Shown: positions 1 through 8,459 of the stretch, piece after piece
Numbering within the stretch: position 1 is the stretch's first letter
Layout of the letters: the number at the start of each line of letters is the position of its first letter
DNA from: Pseudomonas sp. Fl4BN1
Lineage (GTDB): Bacteria > Pseudomonadota > Gammaproteobacteria > Pseudomonadales > Pseudomonadaceae
Reading direction: 5' to 3'
Assembly: GCF_009908285.1 (NCBI RefSeq)
Contig: NZ_JAAARM010000017.1
Location: forward strand, 1 to 64,000
Length of the DNA: 64,000 bases
Program-made: the position numbers and the translations under genes
Notes under the pieces: model-generated
The model's input: the letters and a program-made list of their open reading frames with translations, nothing else
What the model was told of the DNA's origin: nothing
Database searches by the model: none

Positions 1-184
1 GTGGGTGGGGCGGGACGGGTTGGGTTGGGGTAGGGCAGGGCAGTGGTCAGTTGCGAGGGAGGCGGGCGCAGGTCGCGCGGGCCGCCAGATGCCTGGCGGT
101 TATATCGGTGCAAGTACCCCGTGGGTGAGCCAGGCTCCACGGTGCTGCATGGCGCCTGGCGATGTCCTGGGTGAATACGCGGCT
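1..184. other. G-rich intergenic tract, potential G-quadruplex
   Basis: No gene is visible. The first 45 bases of the plus strand carry at least six runs of three or more G separated by one to three bases, then the sequence returns to ordinary composition. The tract lies downstream of the sensor kinase gene that ends at 185 on the minus strand, so its transcript would be C-rich. It could fold as a G-quadruplex on the plus strand; that is inference from base runs only. The left edge is the window boundary. Confidence 0.4.
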
Positions 185-1552
185 TCAGGCGTTGTAGGCG
201 TGGCCGATCAAGTCCAGCCGGCACCCGGGCTGTGCATCGCGCACCTGGAGGGTCATGTCATGCAGGCGTGCCACGGCGGAAACCATGCTCAGCCCCAGGC
301 CATTGCCGGGCGTATGGCGGCTGGATTCGGAGCGATAGAGTCGGCGGAAAACCGCTTCACGTTCCGCCTCCGGTATGCCGGGCCCCCGGTCGCGGATACT
401 GATGGTGCGGTGAGTCGCGTCCGCCAGGACCATGACCTCGACCTGGCTCTGATCGGGTGAGAACTTGATGGCGTTATCGAGCAGGTTGCAGGTGGCATCG
501 AAGAGCAATTGAGCGTCGCCCATGACGAGGCTGGCGCGGTTGCTGGGGGTGAACGCCAGGGTCATGCCGCGCTCTTCTGCCAGCGGTTCGAAAAGCTCGA
601 CGGCGTCCGCGCAGATCTTGTTGAGGTCCACGGGGGTGAAGTGACTGCGCCGGGCGCTGCCTTCTATCTCCGAGATGCGCAGCAGCGCGCGGAAGGTTTG
701 CATCAAGCCCTTGGCATCCTCCAGTGCGCTAGCAATCGCCGCGTCATACTCCGGCGCCGTCAGGTTGCGCCGTTGCGCTCGCTCCAGCCCGGCGATCAAG
801 CGAGTCAACGGGGTTCGCAGGTCATGAGCGATATCGTCGCAGACGCCTTTGACTTCGCTCATCAACCGTTCCAGGGCATCCAGCATGCCGTTCACCACAC
901 CGGCGATGCGGTCGATATCGTCGTGGTTGCCTCGGGTCGGCAGGCGTTCGCTGAGATCGCCCTCGACGATGTTCTTGATCGAGCGGGTCAGGATGTCCAG
1001 GCGCCTGCGAGCGGAGATGCCCAGGACGATGGCGCCCAGTAGCCCGACCACCAACAGCAAGGCCCCCCCGGAAACCAGCGCGTTGACCAGCAGTTCATCG
1101 AACTCGCGAATATCATGAATGTCCTGGCCGATCAGCAGGGTGCTGCCGTCTTCCAGCCGATGAGCGAGGAAGCGGATCGGCCGATCATGGCCGCTGGCCT
1201 TGTCCCACATGAACTCTGCCGGCCGGTCGTAGTGACGCAAGGCCGGCAATTGCGCGATGGCGCCGACGATGAGCTTGCCGTCGGCATCGAACAGGCTGTA
1301 GGGGAGTCGCCCTTGGGGGTCCTGCTCGTTATGTTTGAGGATCTCCTGGCGTCGCAGTTCAGGTGGTTGAGTGTTCTGGCGGTCGACTTCGAGATGCAGC
1401 GCCGTATCCACTTCGGCCAGCAGGTAGCCGGTGGTCTGCCAGTAGATGTAGCCGAACAGGGCAAAGAACGAGCAGCCAAACAACGCCAGGAACAACAGCG
1501 CCGTTCGAAAGCTGATGGTGCGTGGGATCTCACTCAGCCGCACGTAGGACAT
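185..1552 (-). CDS. Sensor histidine kinase (HAMP, HisKA, HATPase)
   Basis: Inner-membrane sensor kinase of about 455 residues. A first membrane segment lies at about residues 15-38, a periplasmic sensor of about 120 residues follows, and a second segment (LVSGGALLLVVGLLG) leads into a HAMP linker. The H-box is IAHDLRTPLTRL, with the phosphorylated histidine near residue 243. The ATP-binding part has the N-box NLLDNAIKFSPD, the G1 box IRDRGPGIP and the G2 box NGLGLSMV. The ATG at 1552 is chosen because it overlaps the end of the response regulator gene by 23 bases, implying coupled translation; a longer frame to 1600 is unlikely. The signal sensed is not evident, though the PtrA-like peptide nearby hints at metals. 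Confidence 0.9.
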   Translation of the reverse strand: MSYVRLSEIPRTISFRTALLFLALFGCSFFALFGYIYWQTTGYLLAEVDTALHLEVDRQNTQPPELRRQEILKHNEQDPQGRLPYSLFDADGKLIVGAIAQLPALRHYDRPAEFMWDKASGHDRPIRFLAHRLEDGSTLLIGQDIHDIREFDELLVNALVSGGALLLVVGLLGAIVLGISARRRLDILTRSIKNIVEGDLSERLPTRGNHDDIDRIAGVVNGMLDALERLMSEVKGVCDDIAHDLRTPLTRLIAGLERAQRRNLTAPEYDAAIASALEDAKGLMQTFRALLRISEIEGSARRSHFTPVDLNKICADAVELFEPLAEERGMTLAFTPSNRASLVMGDAQLLFDATCNLLDNAIKFSPDQSQVEVMVLADATHRTISIRDRGPGIPEAEREAVFRRLYRSESSRHTPGNGLGLSMVSAVARLHDMTLQVRDAQPGCRLDLIGHAYNA

Positions 1553-2222
1553 AGCCCGACCCCCGAATGGTGTGGAGCATTGGGCTGTCGTTCTCGGCAT
1601 CGATCTTGTGCCGCAGGCGACCGATATGGACGTCGATCACGTTGGTGCGCTCGTCATAGCTGTAGTTCCACACGGCTTCAAACAGCATGGTGCGGGTGAC
1701 CACTTGCCCGGCATGCTGCGCCAGGTATTCCAGCAGCGCATATTCCCGGGGCAGCAGCTCCACTTGCCGCTCGCCCCGGCGCACGGAGCGTCGCAGCAGG
1801 TCGATTTCCAGGTTGCCGATTCGCAGGCGGCTGTCGCGCTGGTGGGTTGTTGCGGGTGTCCGTCGACGATTCAAGGCATCCAGGCGAGCGGTCAACTCGA
1901 TGAACTCGAACGGCTTGGTCAGGTAGTCGTCACCGCCGGCGCGCAGGCCCCGCACCCGCTCGTCCAGGGCGCTCAGCGCACTTAGAATCAGTACCGGGGT
2001 GGTATTGCCGGCGGCGCGCAAGGCGGTGAGCATGCCCAGGCCATCGAGGGCGCCGGGCAGCATCCGGTCGAGGACAATCAGGTCGAAGGTCTCGCTGATG
2101 GCGCTGAGCAAGCCCTCACGGCCGTTGTCCACCAGGGTCACATCGAAGCCATGGTCGTGCAGCGCCGCCTCGATCTCCCGGGAGGTGACAGGATCATCTT
2201 CGATAACCAGTACGTGAGTCAT
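1530..2222 (-). CDS. OmpR-family response regulator
   Basis: DNA-binding response regulator of 230 residues, cognate to the overlapping downstream kinase. The receiver has the acidic pair EDD at residues 8-10, the phosphoacceptor D52 in IVLDRMLPG, and the lysine of TKPFEF near residue 103. The C-terminal winged helix carries the typical ending VIDVHIGRLRHKI and IRGSGYVL. It is the first gene of the pair and is divergent from another regulator at 2368, with 145 bases between the two starts that probably hold both promoters. Confidence 0.9.
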   Translation of the reverse strand: MTHVLVIEDDPVTSREIEAALHDHGFDVTLVDNGREGLLSAISETFDLIVLDRMLPGALDGLGMLTALRAAGNTTPVLILSALSALDERVRGLRAGGDDYLTKPFEFIELTARLDALNRRRTPATTHQRDSRLRIGNLEIDLLRRSVRRGERQVELLPREYALLEYLAQHAGQVVTRTMLFEAVWNYSYDERTNVIDVHIGRLRHKIDAENDSPMLHTIRGSGYVLRAAE

Positions 2223-2367
2223 AGGCGTGGTTCAGGGTTCCGGATAGGAGAGGCGTGGCTAGCGCAGGTCAAGCCGCCTGGTTGGTGGCATAGTGTGCCG
2301 AGTCAATTTGTACACCGGGCTGGCGGCAAGATGAAAAAAAGTTTAGTTGAGTGCCTGTGAGGTCAAT

Positions 2368-3075
2368 GTGCGTATTTTGGTCGTTGAGGATGATGTGCGT
2401 ACCGCCTCTTACCTGCTAAGGGGCTTGAGTGAGAGCGGGCATGTGGTGGATACCGCCGAGGATGGCCGCGATGGGCTGGCCATGGCGCTGGAGGGTATCT
2501 ATGACGTGTTGATTGTCGACCGGTCACTGTCCGGCATGGATGGCCTGTCGTTGGTCCGCGAGTTGCGCAGGCAGGACCGGGCCACGCCGATCCTGATGCT
2601 CAGCGCCCTGGCTTCGACCCAGCAGCGTGTCGAGGGGCTGCAGGCCGGCTGCGACGATTACCTGGGCAAGCCCTACGCCTTCATCGAGGTGCTGGCGCGG
2701 CTGGATGCCCTGGTGCGCAGCCGTGATCCGCGACCGGGCGCGCAGGGCAGCTTGTGCGTGGGCGAGCTCACGCTGGATTGCGCCGCGCGCGCGCTCTCGC
2801 GCAAGGGGCGGACTATTACCCTGGCCCCCCGTGAAGCCTTGATCCTGGAAAAACTCATGCGCCATGGCGGCGAGGTGGTGACGCGCTCGATGTTGCTTGA
2901 AAGTGCCTGGGACTACGAGTTCGACCCCAATGACAACGTTATCGACAAGCACATCTATCGCTTGCGGCGCAAATTGGAAGAAGGCTTTGGTGCGCCGCTG
3001 ATCGTGACCATACCGGGCGCAGGTTATTGCCTTGATGACCAGGGCCTGCCGGAAGACGCCGCAGCCAGTGACTAG
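2368..3075 (+). CDS. Second OmpR-family response regulator, no kinase beside it
   Basis: Response regulator of 235 residues. The GTG at 2368 gives the canonical start MRILVVEDD and has GAGG five bases upstream; an in-frame TTG at 2347 would add seven atypical residues. The receiver has D51 in VLIVDRSLSG, where most relatives have DRMLP, and a lysine in GKPYAF. The winged helix ends VIDKHIYRLRRKL and IPGAGYCL. There is no kinase gene next to it on this strand, so it may work with the kinase at 185-1552 or with a distant one. Confidence 0.85.
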   Translation: MRILVVEDDVRTASYLLRGLSESGHVVDTAEDGRDGLAMALEGIYDVLIVDRSLSGMDGLSLVRELRRQDRATPILMLSALASTQQRVEGLQAGCDDYLGKPYAFIEVLARLDALVRSRDPRPGAQGSLCVGELTLDCAARALSRKGRTITLAPREALILEKLMRHGGEVVTRSMLLESAWDYEFDPNDNVIDKHIYRLRRKLEEGFGAPLIVTIPGAGYCLDDQGLPEDAAASD

Positions 3076-3329
3076 GAATGCGCCGCCGGCTCGCTGGCAA
3101 CCGCCGCGTTACTGATTCCAGGCCAGGCGGCACCTGGATTGTCGGGGCACCCCGCAACCCAGGCCCAAGCTCTGCAACCTTTCCAAAGTTGTGAACCCCT
3201 ACTGCAATACTGCGAGCAAGCGGCTCTGTGGGTGCGTCCTTGCAGCAGTGCTCCAGACCGTGTTCATGACGCTCAAAGCGCAGGAACAGGTGGCTGGCTG
3301 CCAAGCGATCTGTCAGGTCGCGCCTGCGC

Positions 3330-3533
3330 TCAGTTCGAGCGCGCGGCATCGCTGGCGGCCGCTTTCTGATTGCTGGCAACCGCGGTCACCTGTTCGGACT
3401 GTTGGTGGGTGGTCATGGCCGCGTCTCTGGCCGCTTCCATCCGCGCCATCACCGTGTCGCCACCGCCTTCTGCCATCGCCGCTACAGAGGCGCTCATCAA
3501 GGTCAGGATCAAAAGGGCTTTAAGGGTTTTCAT
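3330..3533 (-). CDS. Small exported PtrA-like protein
   Basis: Peptide of 67 residues with a clear signal peptide: MKTLKALLILTLMSASV, then an AMA cleavage site. The mature part begins EGGGDTVMARMEAARDAAM, the pattern I associate with the PtrA N-terminal domain of Pseudomonas, whose founding member is copper-inducible and linked to the CopR/CopS two-component system in P. aeruginosa. The ATG at 3533 is preferred over an upstream in-frame ATG at 3563 because it starts the signal peptide directly. Its position beside two response regulators fits a periplasmic factor under their control; the PtrA assignment is from memory of the motif. Confidence 0.65.
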   Translation of the reverse strand: MKTLKALLILTLMSASVAAMAEGGGDTVMARMEAARDAAMTTHQQSEQVTAVASNQKAAASDAARSN

Positions 3534-3805
3534 GCTCAGTCTCCAGTCTTCAGGTTCAGCCATCGCAGTAGTTGCGGGCTTGGGCTAATCCTAGAGCGGG
3601 CGACATTTCACCTTGTTCCCCGCCCAATGAACTTTTTGACAGGTGCCAGAGGCCGGCGCTGGCTGGGGATCGGGCCGGTGCTGGTTTCGACAAGCCCCGG
3701 TGGATCGTCGCCATAGGCGCGTGCAGCGGGTTGCGGATATCTTGAGCGTGCTGTGCAAACTCATTACCTTGCACTGGGTGTACGGTTCATTGTCAGGAGA
3801 AGGTC

Positions 3806-4645
3806 GTGAGTATCAGAGACAACCCGCAGGACTATAAAGACCTCAAGCGCGCCGTTGCTCTGCTGGAGTCGCCCTCCCTGACGGCGCGCCTGTCCGGCTT
3901 GCTCGGCTCGCCGATTGAAAGCGCGGTGAGGGCTTTGCCCGGTTCAGTGGCGAAGAAGATCAACGGTGCGGTGGCGGCAGCGCTGCATACGTCTGCCGAT
4001 GCGGCGCTGTGGAGCCTGGAAAACCACCCGAAAAAGCAGGCCTCGACGCTGTTGCACAAAGTCTATGCCGCCACCTCGGGCGCCGTCGGTGGTGCCTTCG
4101 GATTTGCCGCGCTGTTTGTCGAGCTGCCGATTTCCACCACCATCATGATGCGCTCGGTGGCCGATGTGGCGCGCAGTGAAGGTTTCGACTTGAACGACTT
4201 CGCCACCAAGCAGGCGTGCATCGAAGTATTTGCCATGGGCGGCAACAGCCAGGCCGATGATGCCACCGAGACCGGCTACTACATCACCCGCAGCTTCACC
4301 ACCCAGGCCATGCAGCAACTGTCCAAGGAGCTGGCGGCGATCGCCGCCAAGCAGGGCAGCAAAGTGGCCAGCAAATTGTCGCCGGGGATGGCGGGCAAGT
4401 GGCTGGCGGTATTGATCGAGAAAGTCGCGGCGCGTTATGGCGTGACCATTTCCAGCAAGTTCGCCGCCCAGGCGGTGCCGGTGATCGGAGCCTTTACCGG
4501 CGCCGCGATCAATGCGCTGTTCACCGATTTTTACCAGGACATGGCCCGGGGGCACTTCACCGTGAAGCGGTTGGAAGAGCAGTACGGCTATGAACAGATC
4601 AAGAGCGAATATGCCCGCATCATCAGCAACAAGCTCACGGGCTAG
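3806..4645 (+). CDS. EcsC family protein
   Basis: Protein of 279 residues beginning at a GTG with a good AGGAG ribosome site seven bases upstream. The central part (SGAVGGAFGFAALFVELP, then STTIMMRSVADVARSEGFDL) is the hallmark of the EcsC family, followed by the acidic C.EVFAMGG stretch and a hydrophobic, alanine-rich C-terminal half ending AINALFTDFYQDMARGHF. The biochemical role of EcsC proteins is unsettled; hydrophobic stretches suggest membrane association. The next gene, an acetyltransferase, starts 18 bases downstream and may be co-transcribed. Confidence 0.85.
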   Translation: MSIRDNPQDYKDLKRAVALLESPSLTARLSGLLGSPIESAVRALPGSVAKKINGAVAAALHTSADAALWSLENHPKKQASTLLHKVYAATSGAVGGAFGFAALFVELPISTTIMMRSVADVARSEGFDLNDFATKQACIEVFAMGGNSQADDATETGYYITRSFTTQAMQQLSKELAAIAAKQGSKVASKLSPGMAGKWLAVLIEKVAARYGVTISSKFAAQAVPVIGAFTGAAINALFTDFYQDMARGHFTVKRLEEQYGYEQIKSEYARIISNKLTG

Positions 4646-4663
4646 GGACCCGCAACCATCCAC

Positions 4664-5215
4664 ATGAGTGATTTTCCCGTTATCGACACCCCGCGCCTGA
4701 TCCTCAGAGAACTGAGCCAGGCTGACGTGCCCGTGCTGTTCGCGATTCACCGCGACGCCGAAACCATGCAGTGGTTCGGCACCGAGCCACTGACCGAATA
4801 TGCCCAGGCAGAACAGCTGCTGGCATTGTTTGCCAGTTGGCGGACCCTGGCCAATCCCGGCGTTCGCTGGGGCATCGAGAGCAAAGCCGGGCAGGGCCTG
4901 CTAGGCACCTGCGGCCTGTTCAAATGGAACCGCCAGTGGCGCAGTTGCGCCATCGGTTTCGAGCTGGCACGTTCGGCGCAAGGCCAGGGGCTGATGGCGG
5001 AGGCACTGCAGGCCATTGTCCGCTGGGGCTTCGAACAGATGGCGTTGAACCGGATCGAGGCCCAGGTGCATCCGCAGAATCTGGCGTCCCTCAGATTGCT
5101 GGAGCGAGCAGGGTTTGTCCGGGAAGGGCTTGCACGAGAGGCGGGGTATTGGCTGGGGGGCCATCATGATTTGGTTCAGTGCTCGCTTCTGAGGGCGGAC
5201 GTTGTCGCTCGGTGA
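4664..5215 (+). CDS. GNAT N-acetyltransferase, RimJ/RimL type
   Basis: Acetyl-CoA-dependent N-acyltransferase of 183 residues. It opens with the family signature VIDTPRLILREL and has the acetyl-CoA loop region RSAQGQGLMAEALQAIVRWGF and the later segment NRIEAQVHPQNLASLRLLE, where N and S precede the C-terminal strand GFVREG. RimJ/RimL relatives acetylate ribosomal protein N-termini, but many paralogues modify small molecules or antibiotics, so the substrate is unknown. It follows the EcsC gene on the same strand. Confidence 0.85.
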   Translation: MSDFPVIDTPRLILRELSQADVPVLFAIHRDAETMQWFGTEPLTEYAQAEQLLALFASWRTLANPGVRWGIESKAGQGLLGTCGLFKWNRQWRSCAIGFELARSAQGQGLMAEALQAIVRWGFEQMALNRIEAQVHPQNLASLRLLERAGFVREGLAREAGYWLGGHHDLVQCSLLRADVVAR

Positions 5216-5329
5216 TGTCTGGGGGCTTGCTTACTGGGCCAAACAGCTGTGCTTCTGGCATGCACCGTGTCCAGGACACCGGAGCTGAAAACGTGGCGAA
5301 ACGGCGCAGCTCTTGAGTTGATTCGCGAT

Positions 5330-5767
5330 TCAGGTTTTGCGCGGGATGATCGCGGCATCCACGTCCACAATCAGTTGCAGATCATGGTACGAGGGGTACA
5401 GGCTCCTCGTGCAGATGTTCATTGCTGTTGGCCGCGAGAGCTCTGTGGTGCCTTTCGAACCCCAGGTCCGACGTTCACCGCAATAGGTATGCAGCACCTC
5501 GGAGCTGTCCCAGAACAAACGCTCGAGCAACGCCTCGTACTGTTCCAGCCAACATTCATCGAAGCCGTAACTGTCTTTCATGAAACTGGAAAAGTGCATC
5601 AGGTGACCGTAGTAGCAATGTCCTCGGCTATTGGGCAACACACTGAAAAGCGGCCTGATGATCAGTGCGCCGGTCAGCGGCAAGCTTTGCAACACCGCTT
5701 GATTGTGGGCTTCGGCGTCTTGGGTGGCCTTGAAGCAATGGATGAATCCATACAGGATGCCGCTCAT
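5330..5767 (-). CDS. Hypothetical protein, last gene of a three-gene block
   Basis: Protein of 145 residues that I do not recognise. It begins MSGILYGFIHCFKATQDAEA and has several cysteines and aromatic residues (GHCYYGHLMHF, CYTYC-like region near residue 105), with no signal peptide or membrane segment. The ATG at 5767 lies 14 bases after the stop of the receiver-domain gene upstream, so translation is probably coupled; the open frame runs back to 5938 but that part is shadow of the upstream gene. Its company is an immunity-like protein and a cyclic-phosphate-type receiver. Confidence 0.65.
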   Translation of the reverse strand: MSGILYGFIHCFKATQDAEAHNQAVLQSLPLTGALIIRPLFSVLPNSRGHCYYGHLMHFSSFMKDSYGFDECWLEQYEALLERLFWDSSEVLHTYCGERRTWGSKGTTELSRPTAMNICTRSLYPSYHDLQLIVDVDAAIIPRKT

Positions 5768-5781
5768 TGATTCCGGCGCCT

Positions 5782-6102
5782 CTAACGCTTCAGTTCGTGG
5801 TCTTGTCTGTGCTTTTGTGCGAGCTGGCGTATCGATTGCACACCCGCGCGCATCTTTTCCACGGCGGAGGCATTGGCCGAATGCACGTGAATCACTGGCG
5901 GACAGAAATCGTGCAGGGCCACGGCTTCTTCGATCCACAGGATCACGTCGTAGCCGGTGCCGCGTTGATCATCTCCCAGGTCATGGTCGAGGCTGACCTC
6001 TTCGACGCCGCCGGCTTGCAGCAGCTCGATGACTTCGTCCGGCCAATAGGTGCGCACCCAGCCTTGAGGGGTTTGGCGTTCATCGTCGAGGTAGATTTTC
6101 AT
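5782..6102 (-). CDS. Stand-alone receiver-like domain, cyclic-phosphate-processing type (cREC)
   Basis: Protein of 106 residues consisting of one domain. It shows the acidic cluster YLDDER near the N-terminus, the strand VSLDHDLG, and GTGYDV before a helix. These match what I know as the cREC group, receiver-fold domains proposed to process cyclic phosphates and found in RNA-repair or conflict loci, rather than phosphorelay receivers. The ATG at 6102 is chosen because it starts the first strand (MKIYLDDER). It is the middle gene of a minus-strand block: 40 bases after the gene upstream and 14 before the one downstream. Enzymatic function is inference from family. Confidence 0.75.
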   Translation of the reverse strand: MKIYLDDERQTPQGWVRTYWPDEVIELLQAGGVEEVSLDHDLGDDQRGTGYDVILWIEEAVALHDFCPPVIHVHSANASAVEKMRAGVQSIRQLAQKHRQDHELKR

Positions 6103-6142
6103 GGTCGTGGCAACGTTTCCTGATTGAGTCGCGACAGTGCAG

Positions 6143-6733
6143 TCATTGCAGTCTATTGCGCAACGCCTTGATGGCCGCATCCACATGCCAGACTTCGACG
6201 CCGATGGCCACGGCTCCTAGTGCTTGCGGTGTCAGCTCAATGGCGGTTGCAATGCCCTGGCTGGCGAGCAGTTGCTGGGCTTCCTGCAACTGTCTGCGGG
6301 TGCCGGTGAGCCAATGGCGTTGCTCCTCGGACAGCAGGGCAATGACTTCGGGATAGGAGCATGCCAGTTTTTGGCGCAGGTTGATCATGGCCGGCTGGTT
6401 GTCACGGCCGAAGGTTGGCGCCAGCACATAGGGCCTGCCTGCTGCGATATTCCGATCGTAGCAGTCCTGCAGATGGTCTTCGATACTGACAGGGCTGGGG
6501 ACCGTCTCGACTTCGCCGGTCCCGAGGTTCACCAGATGGGCGTTGACCCCGACATAACATAGCGTGGTGATGCCATGCACCACGCAGTCTTCGGTGTTGC
6601 AACGCACCACCCAATAGTCGCCGTTCGCCGACAATTCACAGGACTGGATAACGAAGCGCTCCTCGATCCCGTCCCGTAGAATGCCGGCGTGCCGCGCCAG
6701 CACGATGGCGCACGCTTGTTGTTCGGAGAGCAT
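6143..6733 (-). CDS. Immunity-like protein (possible Imm35/YrhB fold)
   Basis: Protein of 196 residues. The N-terminal 90 residues (MLSEQQACAIVLARHAGI, then GDYWVVRC and NLGTGEVETVPS) have the arrangement of Imm35/YrhB-like domains: a helix, a strand with an aromatic pair, and a turn with a GTGEV motif. The C-terminal half is helical and unrecognised. Imm35 proteins usually protect against a toxin, but no toxin gene is adjacent. It heads the block with the receiver-like gene. The fold call is tentative; a plain hypothetical protein remains possible. Confidence 0.5.
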   Translation of the reverse strand: MLSEQQACAIVLARHAGILRDGIEERFVIQSCELSANGDYWVVRCNTEDCVVHGITTLCYVGVNAHLVNLGTGEVETVPSPVSIEDHLQDCYDRNIAAGRPYVLAPTFGRDNQPAMINLRQKLACSYPEVIALLSEEQRHWLTGTRRQLQEAQQLLASQGIATAIELTPQALGAVAIGVEVWHVDAAIKALRNRLQ

Positions 6734-6855
6734 CGATTCCTGACCTTTTGCAGCCGTTGTCGTGGCCGAATGTTCGGCGCGATATGGAGCCTGTTATCGG
6801 CAGGCAAACCGTTACTCTTGAACGTCCTGCACGATACCCATCCATGAGGGACGCG

Positions 6856-7656
6856 ATGAGACCCAACCCGGAACTCCGTTTATGCGCCGTGCTGTTGTGT
6901 GGTGGCCTGGTCTATGGGGTGGCCAAGGGGCTGATCAATGGCTGGAACGCCACGCAGCTGTTCTCGGGCTTTCTGTTCGGTACGGTGTTCGCCCTGGTGC
7001 TGGGCATTCCTTTGTTGTTGTGGGGCGATCGGCGTTGCCCGGGGTTCAGGGGCCGGCATGTTCTGAGCGGCCTGATCCAGGCCCTGGTCGCCTGCCTGTT
7101 GCTGCGCATGTCCTCGACCCAGTTGTTGCTGTTGTCGGTGACCGCAGGGCTGACCTTGGGAGCGCTGTCGAGCCTGATGCTCCATGCCGTAGAGAGGCTT
7201 CCGCTGCCCCGCCATGGGGCTGCGCGCCAGGGCTGGTGGCGGGTGGTGGCGGTGCCTTTGGCCGGTGGCGTGACCCTGGGCAGCATCGTTGCCTGGATTC
7301 TTCCCAAGGGCTCGGAAACCCTGGCGGCCTTTTTGTTCGGCGCGACGGTGGGGGGCTGGGTCAGCATGTTGGTGTCCTGGCCGCTGCTATGGCTGGTGGA
7401 GTTTCTGCTTGCCAGTCGCTGGCGCTATGTCATCGGTGGCGCGTTCAGTGGCCTGGTGCTCTGGCTGTTCTCGGGGGCTCCGGGCGCGCCGCTCAATCCG
7501 CAGGGGCTGTCTGCGGGCCTGGATTTCTGGGTGCCACTGCTGACTCATGGTGTCATGGCTTTCGTACTGCCAGGCCTGGTGGCCGGGATACTGCTCACGG
7601 GCCTCAGACAACTGGCCCCGACTCGACGGAGGGCGTCACAGACGGTCAAGCCATAG
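6856..7656 (+). CDS. Polytopic integral membrane protein of unknown function
   Basis: Protein of 266 residues made almost entirely of hydrophobic helices; six or more can be counted, starting with LRLCAVLLCGGLVYGVAKG and ending with VMAFVLPGLVAGILLTGL. The ATG at 6856 is preferred because GAGGGA lies five bases upstream; in-frame ATGs at 6844 and 6748 lack such a site. I see no transporter motif or conserved charged residues that would assign a substrate. Divergent from the immunity-like gene, with about 120 bases between starts. Confidence 0.75.
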   Translation: MRPNPELRLCAVLLCGGLVYGVAKGLINGWNATQLFSGFLFGTVFALVLGIPLLLWGDRRCPGFRGRHVLSGLIQALVACLLLRMSSTQLLLLSVTAGLTLGALSSLMLHAVERLPLPRHGAARQGWWRVVAVPLAGGVTLGSIVAWILPKGSETLAAFLFGATVGGWVSMLVSWPLLWLVEFLLASRWRYVIGGAFSGLVLWLFSGAPGAPLNPQGLSAGLDFWVPLLTHGVMAFVLPGLVAGILLTGLRQLAPTRRRASQTVKP

Positions 7657-7701
7657 ATGGCGAACCTTTGTTCAAGACATTGCCAGGAAGGACTTGCCTG
7701 A

Positions 7702-7882
7702 TGCGCGACAACCCTATTAGCGACAACGCTGTGCCTGGAATGGGCCGATGGCCTGCTGCTGCGCCAACCCCTGACGCGCTTTTCTGCACTGCAAGAGGCC
7801 AGTGCTGAACCGCGGCGAACTGGCCCCGCAACTCGGGACGGCGATGGAGGCGGTGCCGGTGAAGTATTTCGACGTTGGCTGA
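7702..7882 (+). pseudogene. Possible decayed gene fragment
   Basis: Between the membrane protein and the Nudix gene, two protein-like stretches sit in different frames: ATTLCLEWADGLLLRQPL and SALQEA to about 7800, then VLNRGELAPQLGTAMEAV and KYFDVG ending at a stop at 7882. Joining them needs one base shift near 7801. Neither has a convincing start. I cannot name the family. Confidence 0.25.
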
Positions 7883-7939
7883 TGGGCTTCGCACCATGCT
7901 CTAATGCCGCGCCTCAATCCAGCAAACGGACTTCATCCC

Positions 7940-8386
7940 ATGACTGAATCACGTATCCGCGCCCTGGCGCTCTGCGTCTTTCACCACAACGGCAAGATTC
8001 TGGTCAATCAATTCCACGATCCGGATCAGCAACAGATGCTGTTCCGTCCGCTTGGCGGAGGCATCGACTTTGGGGAGCACAGTGCCCAGGCGATTGTCCG
8101 GGAAGTGCAGGAGGAGTTGGGGTTGTCCATCAACCACCTGAGCTTGATCGGTACCTTGGAAAGCCTGTTTGTGTACGACGGTAAACCCGGTCATGAAATC
8201 GTCCAGGTCTACGACGCCCGCTTCGAAGACCCGAGTGTCTATCAGCGCACTCATCTGGATGCCCAGGAAAGCGACGGCGCCCGCTTCATCGCCTGTTGGC
8301 ATGACAGCAGCCGCTTCACTGCGCAAACGCCTTTGGTGCCTGCAGGACTGGGCGAGATGCTCAAGCAAGCAGGCTTGCTCGACTGA
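7940..8386 (+). CDS. Nudix hydrolase
   Basis: Hydrolase of 148 residues for nucleoside-diphosphate-linked substrates. The Nudix box is intact: GGGIDFGEHSAQAIVREVQ followed by EELG fits Gx5Ex7REUxEExGU, including the metal-binding glutamates. The ATG at 7940 starts the first strand (MTESRIRALALCVFHHNGKI); an in-frame ATG at 7904 adds an unusual leader. The C-terminal part (GHEIVQVYDARFEDP) resembles the subfamily often found as single genes near acetyltransferases. Substrate unknown. It stands alone in its operon. Confidence 0.85.
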   Translation: MTESRIRALALCVFHHNGKILVNQFHDPDQQQMLFRPLGGGIDFGEHSAQAIVREVQEELGLSINHLSLIGTLESLFVYDGKPGHEIVQVYDARFEDPSVYQRTHLDAQESDGARFIACWHDSSRFTAQTPLVPAGLGEMLKQAGLLD

Positions 8387-8459
8387 CCGAGGCAGCGCCG
8401 TGGTGGGTGGCGGGTAAGGCGGCTTGTGGGGGGGAGGATCAGGTGCAAGAGGAGGGGTA

